Shown here: positions 51,370 through 59,936 of the stretch, in pieces
Numbering within the stretch: position 1 is the stretch's first letter
Layout: the number at the start of each line of letters is the position of its first letter
Assembly (NCBI RefSeq): GCF_015704865.1
Contig: NZ_JADQTO010000018.1
Span: 62,001 to 126,000, forward strand
Direction: 5' to 3'
From: Actinoplanes aureus
GTDB lineage: Bacteria; Actinomycetota; Actinomycetes; Mycobacteriales; Micromonosporaceae
Length of the DNA stretch: 64,000 bases
The notes under the pieces: generated by a model
Databases searched by the model: none
The model's input: the letters and a program-made list of their open reading frames with translations, nothing else
Told to the model about the DNA's origin: nothing
Made by a program: the position numbers and the translations under genes

Positions 51370-54300
51370 TCACACGCGGCGGCCGGTCACGGCGCTGTCC
51401 AGGGTCGCCACCCGGTCGCGGACACGCGCGGCGTCCGCCGGCGCGGTCGTACCGTATGCGGTCAATGCCCGTTGATAATGCTGTCGTGCGCCGCTCAGGT
51501 CGCCGTCTGCCCGGCATGCCTCCGCCAGACCGGTGTGCGCTTGCCCCTGCTGGTCCCGGGCGCCGGTCTCGGTCGCCACGGCGAGCGCGGCAGCGTGATG
51601 TTCCAAGGCATCAGCGATACGACCGGCGGCCGTAGCGGCTTCGCCCAGGCCGTTGAGTGCGTACGCCTCGTGTTCCCGGTCGCCGGCGTCCCGGAAGAGA
51701 GCGGCGGCCTCGTCGAGGTAGTACGTGGCCGCCTCATGATTGCCGCGACGTCGTTCGACCCCACCAAGTCCGAGGTAGGTCCAGCCCAAGCCGGTGACGT
51801 TGCCGACGTTCCGGTAGATCTGTGCGGCTTGCTGGTAGTGCTCGGCGGCCGCGTCGTCGCGGCCCGACCGGGCCTCCAGGTCGCCCAGGTTGGCGAGAGC
51901 CATGGCTTCGCCGTCACGGTCGCCGGCTCGCTCGAACAGCGTCAGAGCCAGGCGATGACGTCGGCTCGCCACCGCGTCGTGGCCCAGCCGCTCGGCGATG
52001 TTGCCCAGGTCGGTCAACGCCGCCGCCTCGCCGGTCGGGTCGCCCGCCTGCCGGTACAACACGAGTGCTTCCTCGAGGTATCCGGTCGCCTCCGGGTAGC
52101 GGCAGAGCCGCCAGTTCGCGATGCCGAGATTGCCGAGCGTACGGGCCTGCCCGACGGCGTCGCCGGCGTCGCGGAACAACCGCAACGCCTGTTCGAAGTC
52201 GTCGATGCTCTCCGATTGCCGGCCGAGGTGACCGTTGGCGTTGCCCAGGCCGAGCATGGCGTGCGCTTCACCGGCCCGGTCCCCGGCCGCCCGGGCCGCA
52301 TCGCGGGCATGGCCGTGCACCACCATCGCCTCGTGGTGGAATCCGCCGTCGAGATAGCGGTAAAGGATGCTGGAGAGGACGACCGCGTGGCGGGTGTGGC
52401 GACCTTGCGCGGCCGCCACGACGACCGCCACAAGATTGGCGCGCTCGGCGTCGAGCCAGTTCCGCGCGGTCTCCGGGTCCGGCAGGGCCGTGGCCGTCGT
52501 TCGGGAGGTGGGGACGAAGACCAGACGGTGATGCTTCTCGGCCGGGTACGACACGTGCATCGCCTCGGCCGCCATGACGGCGTAGTAGTCGAACAGCCGG
52601 GTCAGTGCCGCGGCGCGCTCGACGTCGTGGTGCTCGTCGTTCGCCAGCTCGCCGGCGTAGCTGCGCAGCAGATCGTGCATGGTGTACCGGCCGGCACCGG
52701 ACCGGCTGATCAGATGCGCCCGGTTGAGCCGTTCCAGGGCATCCCGGGCGGACGACGGCTCGTCGCCCAGCAGCGCGGCGGCGGCGCCGAGTCCGAGGTC
52801 GGCTCCGGGATGCAGGCCCAATAGCCGGAAGGCGCGCACTACCGGCGGGTCGAGGTTCCGCAACGACCAGGAGAACACCGACGCGACCGCGGTCCGGGGG
52901 TCTTCGTCGACGTCGAGCATGTGCAGTCGCCGCTGAGCCAGCTCGGCGGCCAGGTCGGACAGCCGGGCAGCGGGCCGGGAGTTGACCAGCTCGGCGGCTA
53001 CCCGCAGAGCAAGCGGCAGTCGCGCGCAGCGCTCGGCGAGCTGCGTCGCCGCGCCGGGCTCGGCGCCCACCCGGCCGCCGATGAGACGGCTCAAGAGCTC
53101 TACCGCGTCGGGCAGAGGTAGCAGTCCCAGGTCCAGCCGGCGGGCACCGTCGCGCGCGACCAGGCCGGAGAGGCTGTCTCGGCTGGTCAGCACCACTAGG
53201 CAGGAGGGCGAACCGGGAAGCAGGGGTCGTACCTGTGCCGATGTGGCCGCGTTGTCCAGCAGGATGAGCAAGCGCCGGTGGGCGATGCGGGAGCGGTACA
53301 GCGCCGCCCGGCTGTCGACCTCCAAGGGGATGTCGTGCTCGGCCACGCCCAGACCGGTAAGCAGCCGTCGCAGGGCCTCGCCGCAATCGACCGGCCGGTC
53401 CTCGTCGTAGCCGCGCAGGTCGAGATACAGCTGCCCGTCCGGGAACCGGTCGCGAACCCGGTGGGCCCACCTGATCGCCAGAGCGGTCTTGCCCACCCCG
53501 GCGGTGCCCGCTATCGCCGAGATGACGACCGTGTTCGGCTCCGCGTGGCCGGCCAGCGTGTCGAGTACGCGCAGTTCCGCCGAGCGGCCGGTGAACGCGG
53601 TGACGTCCGCGGGAAGCTGAGCCGGCGGTGGCGGATCAGCCTGGCCGCCCGCAGGGGACCGGACAACTGCCGGATGCTGCTGCCGCAGCACGTTCAGATG
53701 GGCCGCGGTGATGCCGGGTCCTGGCGACACGCCGAGCTCGTCGGCGAGCCGGCTCCGCAGATCCGCGAATGCGCCGAGCGCGGCCGCCTGCTGACCGGAG
53801 CCCGCCAGCGCCAGCATCAGCCGCTCATGCAGCCCCTCGTGCAGAGGATGCTCAGTGATCATCCGTTGTAGCTCGGCCAGCACCGCCGCCGGGCGGCCCA
53901 AGGCCAGCCCAGCGTCGGCGAATCCGATGGTTGCCAGGACCCGTCGCTGAGTGAGGGAGACGGCCGCCGGATGACTGCGCAGCCGGTGGGTGCCATCGGC
54001 GAGGACCGGACCACGCCAGTGGGCGAGGGCCCGGGCGAAGGACGGGAACGCCTTCTCCGGCTGTCCCGCGTCGAGGAGCCGCTGTCCCTCATCCGCCGAC
54101 CGCCGGAACTCGGCCACGTCGAGCTGCCCGGCGGCCAGCCGTAGCAGGTATCCGCCGCGGGACGCGACGACGAACGTGCCGGGGCTGCGCGGTGCCCGCC
54201 CTGGCTCCAGGCTGTCTCGCAGTCGCCGGACATAGACGTGCACCAGGTTGTGGCAGGTCCCCGGCGGGCGGTCACCCCAGAGGACGTCGATGATGTCGGC

Positions 54301-54702
54301 AACGGCGACGCGGTCGCCGGCATGGATGGCGAGCAGGCCGAGGACGTCGCGCTGCATCGGTGAGGAGAGGTGGACGTCAGCGGAGTCGCGGCGAACGGCA
54401 AGTGGTCCGAGCGCGGCCACGGCGAGGGGCTCGACGGTCACGACCGTGGCCTCGCCGCCGTCCGGTGGCAGTGCACCGTTCGAGCCCGGCCCGTCCAGCG
54501 CGGCGATCAGCCGCCGAACCGTCTCCGGCCGCGGCCTGGCCATGACACCACGCTCGATGTTGCGAATGGCCCGCACACTCACGCCCGCTCGGTCGGCGAG
54601 CTCCTCCTGCGACATCGCGGCGCGCCGACGCCGCTCTCCCAGCTCGCGTCCCAGCACTGCTCGGTCGTCCCCGACAACCACGATCGGTCTCCGCTCGGTC
54701 AT
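51370..54702 (-). CDS. Very large XRE-SARP regulator with NB-ARC and TPR domains
   Basis: 1,110 aa from the ATG at 54702; a start at 54717 would add five residues. An N-terminal XRE helix-turn-helix (AAMSQEELADRAGVSVRAIR, about 29-70) precedes a SARP winged helix (about 90-185, SRGGYLLRLAAGQ), BTAD domain (190-340), NB-ARC ATPase (Walker A GTAGVGKTALAIRWAH near 400) and a long TPR array (about 760-1,090, units such as LGLGNANGHLGRQSESIDDF). This AfsR-like build with an added XRE domain integrates signals for antibiotic production. It heads the leftward arm and probably activates it. Confidence 0.88.
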   Translation of the reverse strand: MTERRPIVVVGDDRAVLGRELGERRRRAAMSQEELADRAGVSVRAIRNIERGVMARPRPETVRRLIAALDGPGSNGALPPDGGEATVVTVEPLAVAALGPLAVRRDSADVHLSSPMQRDVLGLLAIHAGDRVAVADIIDVLWGDRPPGTCHNLVHVYVRRLRDSLEPGRAPRSPGTFVVASRGGYLLRLAAGQLDVAEFRRSADEGQRLLDAGQPEKAFPSFARALAHWRGPVLADGTHRLRSHPAAVSLTQRRVLATIGFADAGLALGRPAAVLAELQRMITEHPLHEGLHERLMLALAGSGQQAAALGAFADLRSRLADELGVSPGPGITAAHLNVLRQQHPAVVRSPAGGQADPPPPAQLPADVTAFTGRSAELRVLDTLAGHAEPNTVVISAIAGTAGVGKTALAIRWAHRVRDRFPDGQLYLDLRGYDEDRPVDCGEALRRLLTGLGVAEHDIPLEVDSRAALYRSRIAHRRLLILLDNAATSAQVRPLLPGSPSCLVVLTSRDSLSGLVARDGARRLDLGLLPLPDAVELLSRLIGGRVGAEPGAATQLAERCARLPLALRVAAELVNSRPAARLSDLAAELAQRRLHMLDVDEDPRTAVASVFSWSLRNLDPPVVRAFRLLGLHPGADLGLGAAAALLGDEPSSARDALERLNRAHLISRSGAGRYTMHDLLRSYAGELANDEHHDVERAAALTRLFDYYAVMAAEAMHVSYPAEKHHRLVFVPTSRTTATALPDPETARNWLDAERANLVAVVVAAAQGRHTRHAVVLSSILYRYLDGGFHHEAMVVHGHARDAARAAGDRAGEAHAMLGLGNANGHLGRQSESIDDFEQALRLFRDAGDAVGQARTLGNLGIANWRLCRYPEATGYLEEALVLYRQAGDPTGEAAALTDLGNIAERLGHDAVASRRHRLALTLFERAGDRDGEAMALANLGDLEARSGRDDAAAEHYQQAAQIYRNVGNVTGLGWTYLGLGGVERRRGNHEAATYYLDEAAALFRDAGDREHEAYALNGLGEAATAAGRIADALEHHAAALAVATETGARDQQGQAHTGLAEACRADGDLSGARQHYQRALTAYGTTAPADAARVRDRVATLDSAVTGRRV

Positions 54703-54905
54703 GGCCCTGCCCCGCAAGGATCACTGTATCGACGTCGGTGATGCCGGCATTGTCGTCGCGGTGACAGCAGTGCCGGTAACCCGACGGCGGCATCATGCCG
54801 GTCGCGCCGAATAAGCCCTGGTCAGCTGGCTGTCGCCGCGGTCAGTGAGAGTTCAGTCCGGCACCCTGTGGTCGCACCTAGATTCGTCATCGGAGGTGGA
54901 TGGCA

Positions 54906-55343
54906 ATGTTGAGAACACGCAGACTCGTCGCGATGCTGATCGCTGTGAGCATGTGCACCGCCGCGCTCACGGTGGTGCCGGCGTCACCCGCGTCAGCGTT
55001 CGCCTACCGGTCGGACAGATGCTGGGAGGACGGTTGCGGCAGCGCCTCGGCGGACCGGCTCAGCGCGTCCAGGTACTACCGGGGCCAGTTCTCCACCAAG
55101 GACTTGCGCTGTGGGCCGCTGTCGTTCTCCGACTATTTCGGCACCGTCCGCGTGTGGTGGAGCGACGGATCCAGCCGGTACGTTCCGGCGGAAGCCAAGC
55201 GCGGCCAATGCGGCACGCCGAAGGCGTACACGTGGGAGAGCCCGATCCGGAGCGGACTGGAAGTGATCCGCTTCCGGTACGTGATCTGCGACAGCACGAG
55301 CAGCCCCGGACGCGGCTGCTTCGAAGGCGGCGACGCGGGCTGA
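54906..55343 (+). CDS. Secreted six-cysteine protein, unknown function
   Basis: 145 aa from ATG 54906 (GGAGG nine bases upstream); the ATG at 54900 is too close to that site. A Sec signal peptide (MLRTRRLVAMLIAVSMCTAA, ending about ASAFA) leads to a mature part of about 113 residues with six Cys (CWEDGC, RCGP, GQCG, VICDS, RGCF), which could form three disulfides outside the cell. No family was recognised. It does not resemble the neocarzinostatin-type enediyne apoproteins. It converges on another small secreted protein across a strong terminator. Confidence 0.65.
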   Translation: MLRTRRLVAMLIAVSMCTAALTVVPASPASAFAYRSDRCWEDGCGSASADRLSASRYYRGQFSTKDLRCGPLSFSDYFGTVRVWWSDGSSRYVPAEAKRGQCGTPKAYTWESPIRSGLEVIRFRYVICDSTSSPGRGCFEGGDAG

Positions 55344-55352
55344 TCGGCCGCA

Positions 55353-55387
55353 CACTGCTGGGGCCGCCACGGGGAGCCCCAGCAGTG
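55353..55387. terminator. Perfect 12-bp bidirectional terminator hairpin
   Basis: CACTGCTGGGGC at 55353-55364 pairs exactly with 55376-55387 around an 11-base loop, between the convergent stops at 55343 and 55400. Its location and stem strength make it a convincing intrinsic terminator for both genes despite the lack of a T-run. Confidence 0.75.
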
Positions 55388-55399
55388 CTGCCGCGGTTG

Positions 55400-55831
55400 T
55401 CAGGAGTTGCGAAGGAAGCAGCCGCTGGCCAGCAGCGGGCCACCGAAGAAGGGATGGAAGTCCTGGGTGACCCAGATGCAGGCGTGGCTGGTCTGCGCGG
55501 TGCTCCACGGCCGTTGCAGGTTGCCGGAGTACGTCGACCAGGTTCCCGGATCACGCGGCGGGAAACGAGCACTGGTGTCCGCCAGGACCTGGCCGAAGAT
55601 GTCGATCCATTGCACTCGGATCACAACATAATGGGCCGGATCGCATTTACCGGAGAACGCGTATCCCACTCCGAGATTGCTGACATTGGCATTGAGGTTG
55701 ATCGCGGTGCAATCCACCGCGGCGAGTTTGGTGTCGGGCGCGGCGTGCGCGGTGCCCGCGGTGGTGCCGAGGGCGAGCGCGATGGTGACGAAAAGCAAAC
55801 CGAGCATGCGTCGGACAGTGTGCATCTTCAT
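55400..55831 (-). CDS. Small secreted four-cysteine protein
   Basis: 143 aa, ATG with GAGGAGG upstream. A clear Sec signal (MKMHTVRRMLGLLFVTIALA, cleavage near TAHA-APD) precedes a mature domain of about 112 residues with Cys at VDCTAI, SGKCDPA, HACIWV and SGCFLR. The pattern of aromatic strands (VVIRVQWIDIFGQ, RPWSTAQTSHACIW) suggests an all-beta secreted domain. No family was recognised. It lies ten bases from the 106-aa gene and is probably co-transcribed with it. Confidence 0.65.
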   Translation of the reverse strand: MKMHTVRRMLGLLFVTIALALGTTAGTAHAAPDTKLAAVDCTAINLNANVSNLGVGYAFSGKCDPAHYVVIRVQWIDIFGQVLADTSARFPPRDPGTWSTYSGNLQRPWSTAQTSHACIWVTQDFHPFFGGPLLASGCFLRNS

Positions 55832-55841
55832 CGGTGCCTCC

Positions 55842-56162
55842 TCAGCACGAAACACTGATGTGGATTTCGATGTTGATGTCGCTCGGGAAGCGCCCGTCCT
55901 CGGCGGGCATCAGCCGGAACACCTCGTAGTTGGTCGGGCCGGGGTCCTCGTCCAGCGGCGGCCGCTTGGCCCGGCCGGCGTAGCCGACGGCCGAGACGCC
56001 GAGCCGCTTCAGCGCCCGGGAGACACCCGCGGGGTCGCCCGTCTGCAGCGCCTCCGCCATCGTCCTGGCCGCTGCCCCGTCCTCGGCGAAGCGATCGGCG
56101 GTCGAGGCGATCTCGCGCAGCGCCGTCTGGTAGCCGCTGACGCGCGAGTCGGTGATGGTCAT
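55842..56162 (-). CDS. 106-aa protein with helical N-part and a short C-terminal Cys tail
   Basis: 106 aa, ATG with GGAGGA upstream. Residues 1-65 are helical (REIASTADRFAEDGAAART, AEALQTGDPAGVSRALKRLG), loosely like Nif11-type leader helices. The C-terminal part PTNYEVFRLMPAEDG then an Ile-rich end finishing SVSC is strand-rich. It has one Cys, at the last position, and no signal peptide. No function was recognised. It is the first gene of a two-gene unit with the secreted four-Cys protein. Confidence 0.6.
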   Translation of the reverse strand: MTITDSRVSGYQTALREIASTADRFAEDGAAARTMAEALQTGDPAGVSRALKRLGVSAVGYAGRAKRPPLDEDPGPTNYEVFRLMPAEDGRFPSDINIEIHISVSC

Positions 56163-56436
56163 TCTCGTTCCTCCATGAGTGAAGTGATCCGCAAACGGCG
56201 CCTGCCGCCGTTGCGCTTTCGACTATGGCAATCGGTGGTGGCTCCGGAAATTCGCAGAATTGCGTACGCGTTCGCGAGTTTTTCCACCGCGTCTTCAATC
56301 CGGAGCAGGACAATGGTTCGTCGAATCTCGGACAGTCGAACAGGTCGATGCTGTGTCACCCTCGAGCGCGACATTCCGCGGAGCCGGCCGTTCGTGCGCG
56401 GCCACCGGACACGGGGACGGCGAGAGGCTTCCGGCC

Positions 56437-57234
56437 ATGAATTCAGTGACCGCCGCAGATTGGCGCAGAATCTCCGATCTGATCCATAGGTTCCACGCAT
56501 CGGAGCAGGACATGCCCGCGGCGGTGCTCGCCGACATCGGTGGACTGATCGGCTGCGAGGTGGCTTCCTACAGCGTGGTCGACCACGTGGAACAGCAGCT
56601 CCTGCAGGCGGTCGCCGTACCGCATACGTCGAATCTTCTCGGCATCGCGTCGTTCCATCAGCTGTTCGATCAGCACCCCGGCTTCTCGGCCTACCGCGAC
56701 GGCAAGCTGGACCACGGGGAGTCCGCCGCCTGGTCCGATCTGCTGGAACGGCGAGCGCTCCGCCGGCTGCCGTTGATCGTCGACTTCTTCGAACCCCGCG
56801 AGACACGCGATCAGCTGCTGTGCGTGGTACGCCTGCACCGCCACCAGGGAGGCGTGCTTGCCATCAACCGGTCTCGCCCCGGATTCTCCGCGCGTGATCG
56901 AGCCGTGGTCGAGACACTGGCGTCACACCTGCGCGTGGCCGTGCTGCACCGTGAACAGGTGTCGATGATGCGGGCCGCCGTGCGCCGTACCGACCGCCAC
57001 AACCGGCGACTCGACCGGGCGTCACCCCGGTTGGACACGCTCACCGCGCGGGAACGGGACGTCGTCACGCTCCTCACCGACGGGCTGGGCGACCGCGAGA
57101 TCGCTCAGTCCCTGCACGTCAGCGTGCGTACGGTGCACAAACATCTGCAAAACGTCTACCGCAAGCTGGGCCTCGACGGTCGTGCCCAGGTGATCGCCAT
57201 GACATCCGCGAGTGTGGCCGACGACCTGATTTGA
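56437..57234 (+). CDS. LuxR-family regulator with N-terminal GAF-like domain
   Basis: 265 aa from an ATG with GAGAGG upstream. Residues 10-180 look like a GAF/PAS sensor (VLADIGGLIGCEVASYSVVD, GVLAINRSRPGFSARDRAVV). The C-terminal LuxR helix-turn-helix is LTARERDVVTLLTDGLGDRE then IAQSLHVSVRTVHKHLQNVY. No phospho-acceptor domain is present, so a ligand or redox signal is expected. The gene is divergent from the 106-aa gene, 274 bp away, and may control the small secreted proteins or the following sensor. Confidence 0.85.
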   Translation: MNSVTAADWRRISDLIHRFHASEQDMPAAVLADIGGLIGCEVASYSVVDHVEQQLLQAVAVPHTSNLLGIASFHQLFDQHPGFSAYRDGKLDHGESAAWSDLLERRALRRLPLIVDFFEPRETRDQLLCVVRLHRHQGGVLAINRSRPGFSARDRAVVETLASHLRVAVLHREQVSMMRAAVRRTDRHNRRLDRASPRLDTLTARERDVVTLLTDGLGDREIAQSLHVSVRTVHKHLQNVYRKLGLDGRAQVIAMTSASVADDLI

Positions 57235-57321
57235 GCCGGCACGTCAGCCGGTACGCTGCACCGGCGGCTCAGGTCCGGCCGCGCGATCATTGGCCGAGAT
57301 CCGCGGACGAGAGGCAACAAG

Positions 57322-58614
57322 ATGACGGCGGTATCAGGCCAGCACCCGGCTGTTGCGGGCCCGGCGATCGCCGGACAGGCAGCGGAGGAGGATCTGCGGG
57401 CCCTGTTCGGGCACTCCACCGCCGTCTTCGCGTCGCTGGCGGGTCCCACGCACCTGGTGGAGACGGCGAACCCGGCGTTCTTCGCCGCCATCGGCGAGGA
57501 ACGGGCTCGTCCCGGGGCCGCACTCGCCGAGCTGATGCCGGAACTGACCGGTCAAGGCTTCATCGCGCTGCTTGACGAGGTCTACCGCACGGGTGAGCCA
57601 TACACCGGCCGTGACGTGCGGATCGAGCTGGGCACCGGCCCGCACGCGCGGGAGGCGTTCTTCGACTTCACCTACGAGCCGCGCCGGGACGCCGGCGGCA
57701 CCGTGACCGGGATTCGTGTGCTGGGCGTGGAGACCACCCAGGTCAAGCACGCCCAGCGGCTGATGGCCGAACACCGTGCCCTGCTGGAGCAGATCGCCCG
57801 TCAGGCACCCCTGGCCGAGGTACTCGACGGGATGGCCCGCTGTATCGAGAATCTCGCACCGCAGGAGGTTCTCGTCTCGGTTCTGCTCGCCGATCCGGAC
57901 GGCCGGCACCTGCGCCACGGCGCCGCGCCTAGCCTGCCCGACTTCTACAACCAGGCCATCGACGGGATCGCCACCGGTGAAGGCGTCGGCTCCTGCGGCA
58001 CCGCCGCCCACCGCCGGGAACCGGTGATCGTCACCGACATCGCCACCGACCCGTTCTGGGCCGACTTCCGGCATCTGGCCGAGCGGGCCGAGCTGGCCGC
58101 CTGCTGGTCGACGCCGATCCTGGCCCGCGACAGCGGCCTGCTGGGCACCTTCGCGATGTACCACCGCACCCCGCGCGTCCCGCAGGACACCGACCTCGCC
58201 CTCACCCGGGTCTTCGCCGGCACCGCGGCCCTGGCCATCGAGTGTCACCACAGCGAGCAGGCGCGCCGAGCCGCCGAGGCACGCGCCAAGTCAGCCCATG
58301 ACCAGCTGGCCGAGGTGGTGAGCGTGGAGCGGGAGCTGCGCGCCGAGGCCGAGCAGCGCGCGACCGCCGCCGCGGAACTCGCCGCGAGGATGCGCGCCGC
58401 CGCGGCCGCGCAGGCCGCCATGCCGCACCCCGAGCGCTGCGAGCTCGGCGGGGCCGCCGGGTGCACCGCACCGGCCGAGATCAAGATCGCCGATTCGTGG
58501 GGCGACGCGGCATGGGGCTGCCCGGCCCACGTCGAGGAAGCGATCATCAACGTGCGGTCGGTGTTCATCGCCAGCGAGGAGCTCGGAGGCCTGGCCGCCT
58601 ACGTCAACCGCTGA
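57322..58614 (+). CDS. PAS-GAF sensor protein with C-terminal Cys/His motif, no kinase domain
   Basis: 430 aa. A PAS domain (about 25-140, AVFASLAGPTHLVETANPAF, FDFTYEPRRDAGGTVTGIRV) is followed by a GAF domain (160-305, GEGVGSCGTAAHRREPVIVT). A coiled coil (VSVERELRAEAEQRATAA) comes next. The last 70 residues have CELGGAAGCTAPAE and GCPAHVEEAI, a possible zinc-binding pattern of three Cys and one His. No histidine kinase, cyclase or DNA-binding domain follows, so it may pass its signal by protein contact. Its 3' end overlaps the MelC1-like gene by 11 bp. Confidence 0.8.
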   Translation: MTAVSGQHPAVAGPAIAGQAAEEDLRALFGHSTAVFASLAGPTHLVETANPAFFAAIGEERARPGAALAELMPELTGQGFIALLDEVYRTGEPYTGRDVRIELGTGPHAREAFFDFTYEPRRDAGGTVTGIRVLGVETTQVKHAQRLMAEHRALLEQIARQAPLAEVLDGMARCIENLAPQEVLVSVLLADPDGRHLRHGAAPSLPDFYNQAIDGIATGEGVGSCGTAAHRREPVIVTDIATDPFWADFRHLAERAELAACWSTPILARDSGLLGTFAMYHRTPRVPQDTDLALTRVFAGTAALAIECHHSEQARRAAEARAKSAHDQLAEVVSVERELRAEAEQRATAAAELAARMRAAAAAQAAMPHPERCELGGAAGCTAPAEIKIADSWGDAAWGCPAHVEEAIINVRSVFIASEELGGLAAYVNR

Positions 58615-59059
58615 CCGCTGTCCCCTTGTCCTTCGGGCGGATCTTGAACGCCGGGCAATGCCCCGGCGGCTCCGTCGCGTCGACCATGTCCAGGTCGCCG
58701 AGTACCCGGACCGAGGCCTTGGTGATGGCTCGGAGGCCGCGCTCCTGCTGGTAGCCCTGCAATGAGCTGGTGTACAGGCCCTTGCCGGCCGGATAGAGCA
58801 CCAGCCGCTTGCCGTCGATGTAGGCGCAGGCCGACTCGTCGTGTCCCCAGCCCATGATGTGGTGTCCGCGGTAAGTCTCGAAGAATCCGACGTTGTTGCC
58901 CGACGGGACCGGTGGAGCGGCGGGGGCGGCGGCGGCCGAGCCGGCGGTGGCCATCACACCGACGGCGACAGCCAGCGTGGTGAGCGCTCGTCTGGCGTTC
59001 CCCGGGGTCTTCGCCCGCTGTTTTCTCTGCCGCTGTTTTCTCTGCTGCATTGAGATCAT
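58604..59059 (-). CDS. MelC1-like tyrosinase copper-chaperone homologue
   Basis: 151 aa; start taken at ATG 59059, with ATG 59050 as alternative. After an Arg/Gln-rich N-terminus (a 15-base repeat encoding QRKQR twice) comes a hydrophobic signal segment (ALTTLAVAVGVMATAGSAAA). The mature part has FFETYRGHHIMGWG, CAYIDGKRLVL and VRVLGDLDM, which parallel FDEVYKGKKIKG and VDILGDLEL of the MelC1 protein encoded at 59429. It has His and two Cys residues suited to copper binding. No tyrosinase gene follows it on its own strand. It may serve the same tyrosinase or a different copper enzyme. Confidence 0.65.
   Translation of the reverse strand: MISMQQRKQRQRKQRAKTPGNARRALTTLAVAVGVMATAGSAAAAPAAPPVPSGNNVGFFETYRGHHIMGWGHDESACAYIDGKRLVLYPAGKGLYTSSLQGYQQERGLRAITKASVRVLGDLDMVDATEPPGHCPAFKIRPKDKGTAVSG
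59016..59045. repeat. Perfect 15-bp tandem duplication
   Basis: CGCTGTTTTCTCTGC is repeated at 59016-59030 and 59031-59045, within the N-terminal codons of the MelC1-like gene, where it encodes two QRKQR units. The AT-rich unit stands out from the surrounding GC-rich sequence. Confidence 0.8.
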
Positions 59060-59428
59060 CGCCCAATACGCCAATCATCGACGTTCGAAAGAATATTACC
59101 GAATCGTGCGGCGCCGTCGACCGATCCTACCTCGCAGGCGGCCTACCCGGTGCGGCGTCGAGCCGTTTTGGTTCGCGGAGGGGCCGACGCGGTAACCCCG
59201 TGGTGGCGTCCGCCCAGCCAATCACTCGAAAGCCTTACTGCCGGCCGCGGCCGCGAACCGCCTTGCGGTAGCCCTTTCGGTGGCCGGTCCCGTCCATATT
59301 CCTTCGATGGGCTTATGCGGGTAGGAGTTCAAACCTCGATCTGGTTCTATGGAGATACACGGCGCACTTTCAACACCGTAATAAACGGTGTCCGAGCGCT
59401 TGCGACCGGTTCCAGATAAGAGGTTTCC
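59060..59428. other. Divergent intergenic region, MelC1-like / melC1
   Basis: 369 bp without a supported gene. It is lower in GC near 59060-59110 (AATATTACCGAATC region) and holds a palindrome near its right end (59373-59391). Promoters for both genes must lie here, but no confident -35/-10 pair was identified. Confidence 0.5.
59373..59391. promoter_or_regulatory. Palindromic operator candidate upstream of melC1
   Basis: ACACCGT at 59373-59379 and ACGGTGT at 59385-59391 are perfect inverted arms with five bases between. The palindrome ends 37 bp before the melC1 ATG, a usual operator position. The cognate regulator is not evident in the window; the LuxR gene at 56437 is one candidate. Confidence 0.45.
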
Positions 59429-59878
59429 ATGACCGACATGAAACGCCGCGACCTCCTGCGCTACAGCGCGGCCGGAGTGGTCACCACCGCAACCGTGCTG
59501 GTAGGTGCGCAGGGGCTGGCGGCCTCCGGCCCCGCCTCGGGACGGCAGAACGCTGCCCCGGAGGACCCCCGCGACTTCGACGAGGTCTACAAAGGCAAGA
59601 AGATCAAGGGCAAGCACAACGCCGCCCGAGACAAGGATGAACTGCGTATCAACAACAAGAAGTTGGCGCTTACGGTCATCAGCACCCTGTTCATCCCGGA
59701 GGACGGATCCGCGCCGCATGTGGGCCTCGGCTACATCAGCGCCATCAACCATTACGATCCGGTGGAGATAGACAACGATAAGCACAAGGACGGCCTCAAG
59801 AAGCTGGCCAAGAAAGTCGTCGACATCTTGGGGGATCTCGAGCTGAGCGACGAGGCTGCGAAGGACCACAAACACTGA
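59429..59878 (+). CDS. melC1: Tyrosinase copper chaperone (caddie) MelC1
   Basis: 149 aa, ATG with AAGAGG five bases upstream. The start contains a twin-arginine signal (KRRDLLRYSAAGVVTTATVL). The mature region has FDEVYKGKKIKGKH and YISAINHYDPVEI, matching MelC1 proteins, which hold the tyrosinase, deliver copper and carry it through the Tat pathway. It is Lys-rich near its end. It is directly followed, 58 bases later, by melC2. Confidence 0.87.
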   Translation: MTDMKRRDLLRYSAAGVVTTATVLVGAQGLAASGPASGRQNAAPEDPRDFDEVYKGKKIKGKHNAARDKDELRINNKKLALTVISTLFIPEDGSAPHVGLGYISAINHYDPVEIDNDKHKDGLKKLAKKVVDILGDLELSDEAAKDHKH

Positions 59879-59936
59879 CACGCGCGTCAACCCGCCAGCA
59901 TCTGATAGTCCTCAAAATGAGAGGCGACTGACCAAA

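Noticed and set aside
54906..55343. Secreted six-Cys protein as an enediyne apoprotein
   Set aside because: It has a suitable size and signal peptide, but no neocarzinostatin-type pattern (four Cys in two adjacent pairs and the Ser/Gly/Ala-rich Ig fold), and it lies outside the core, near unrelated small secreted proteins.
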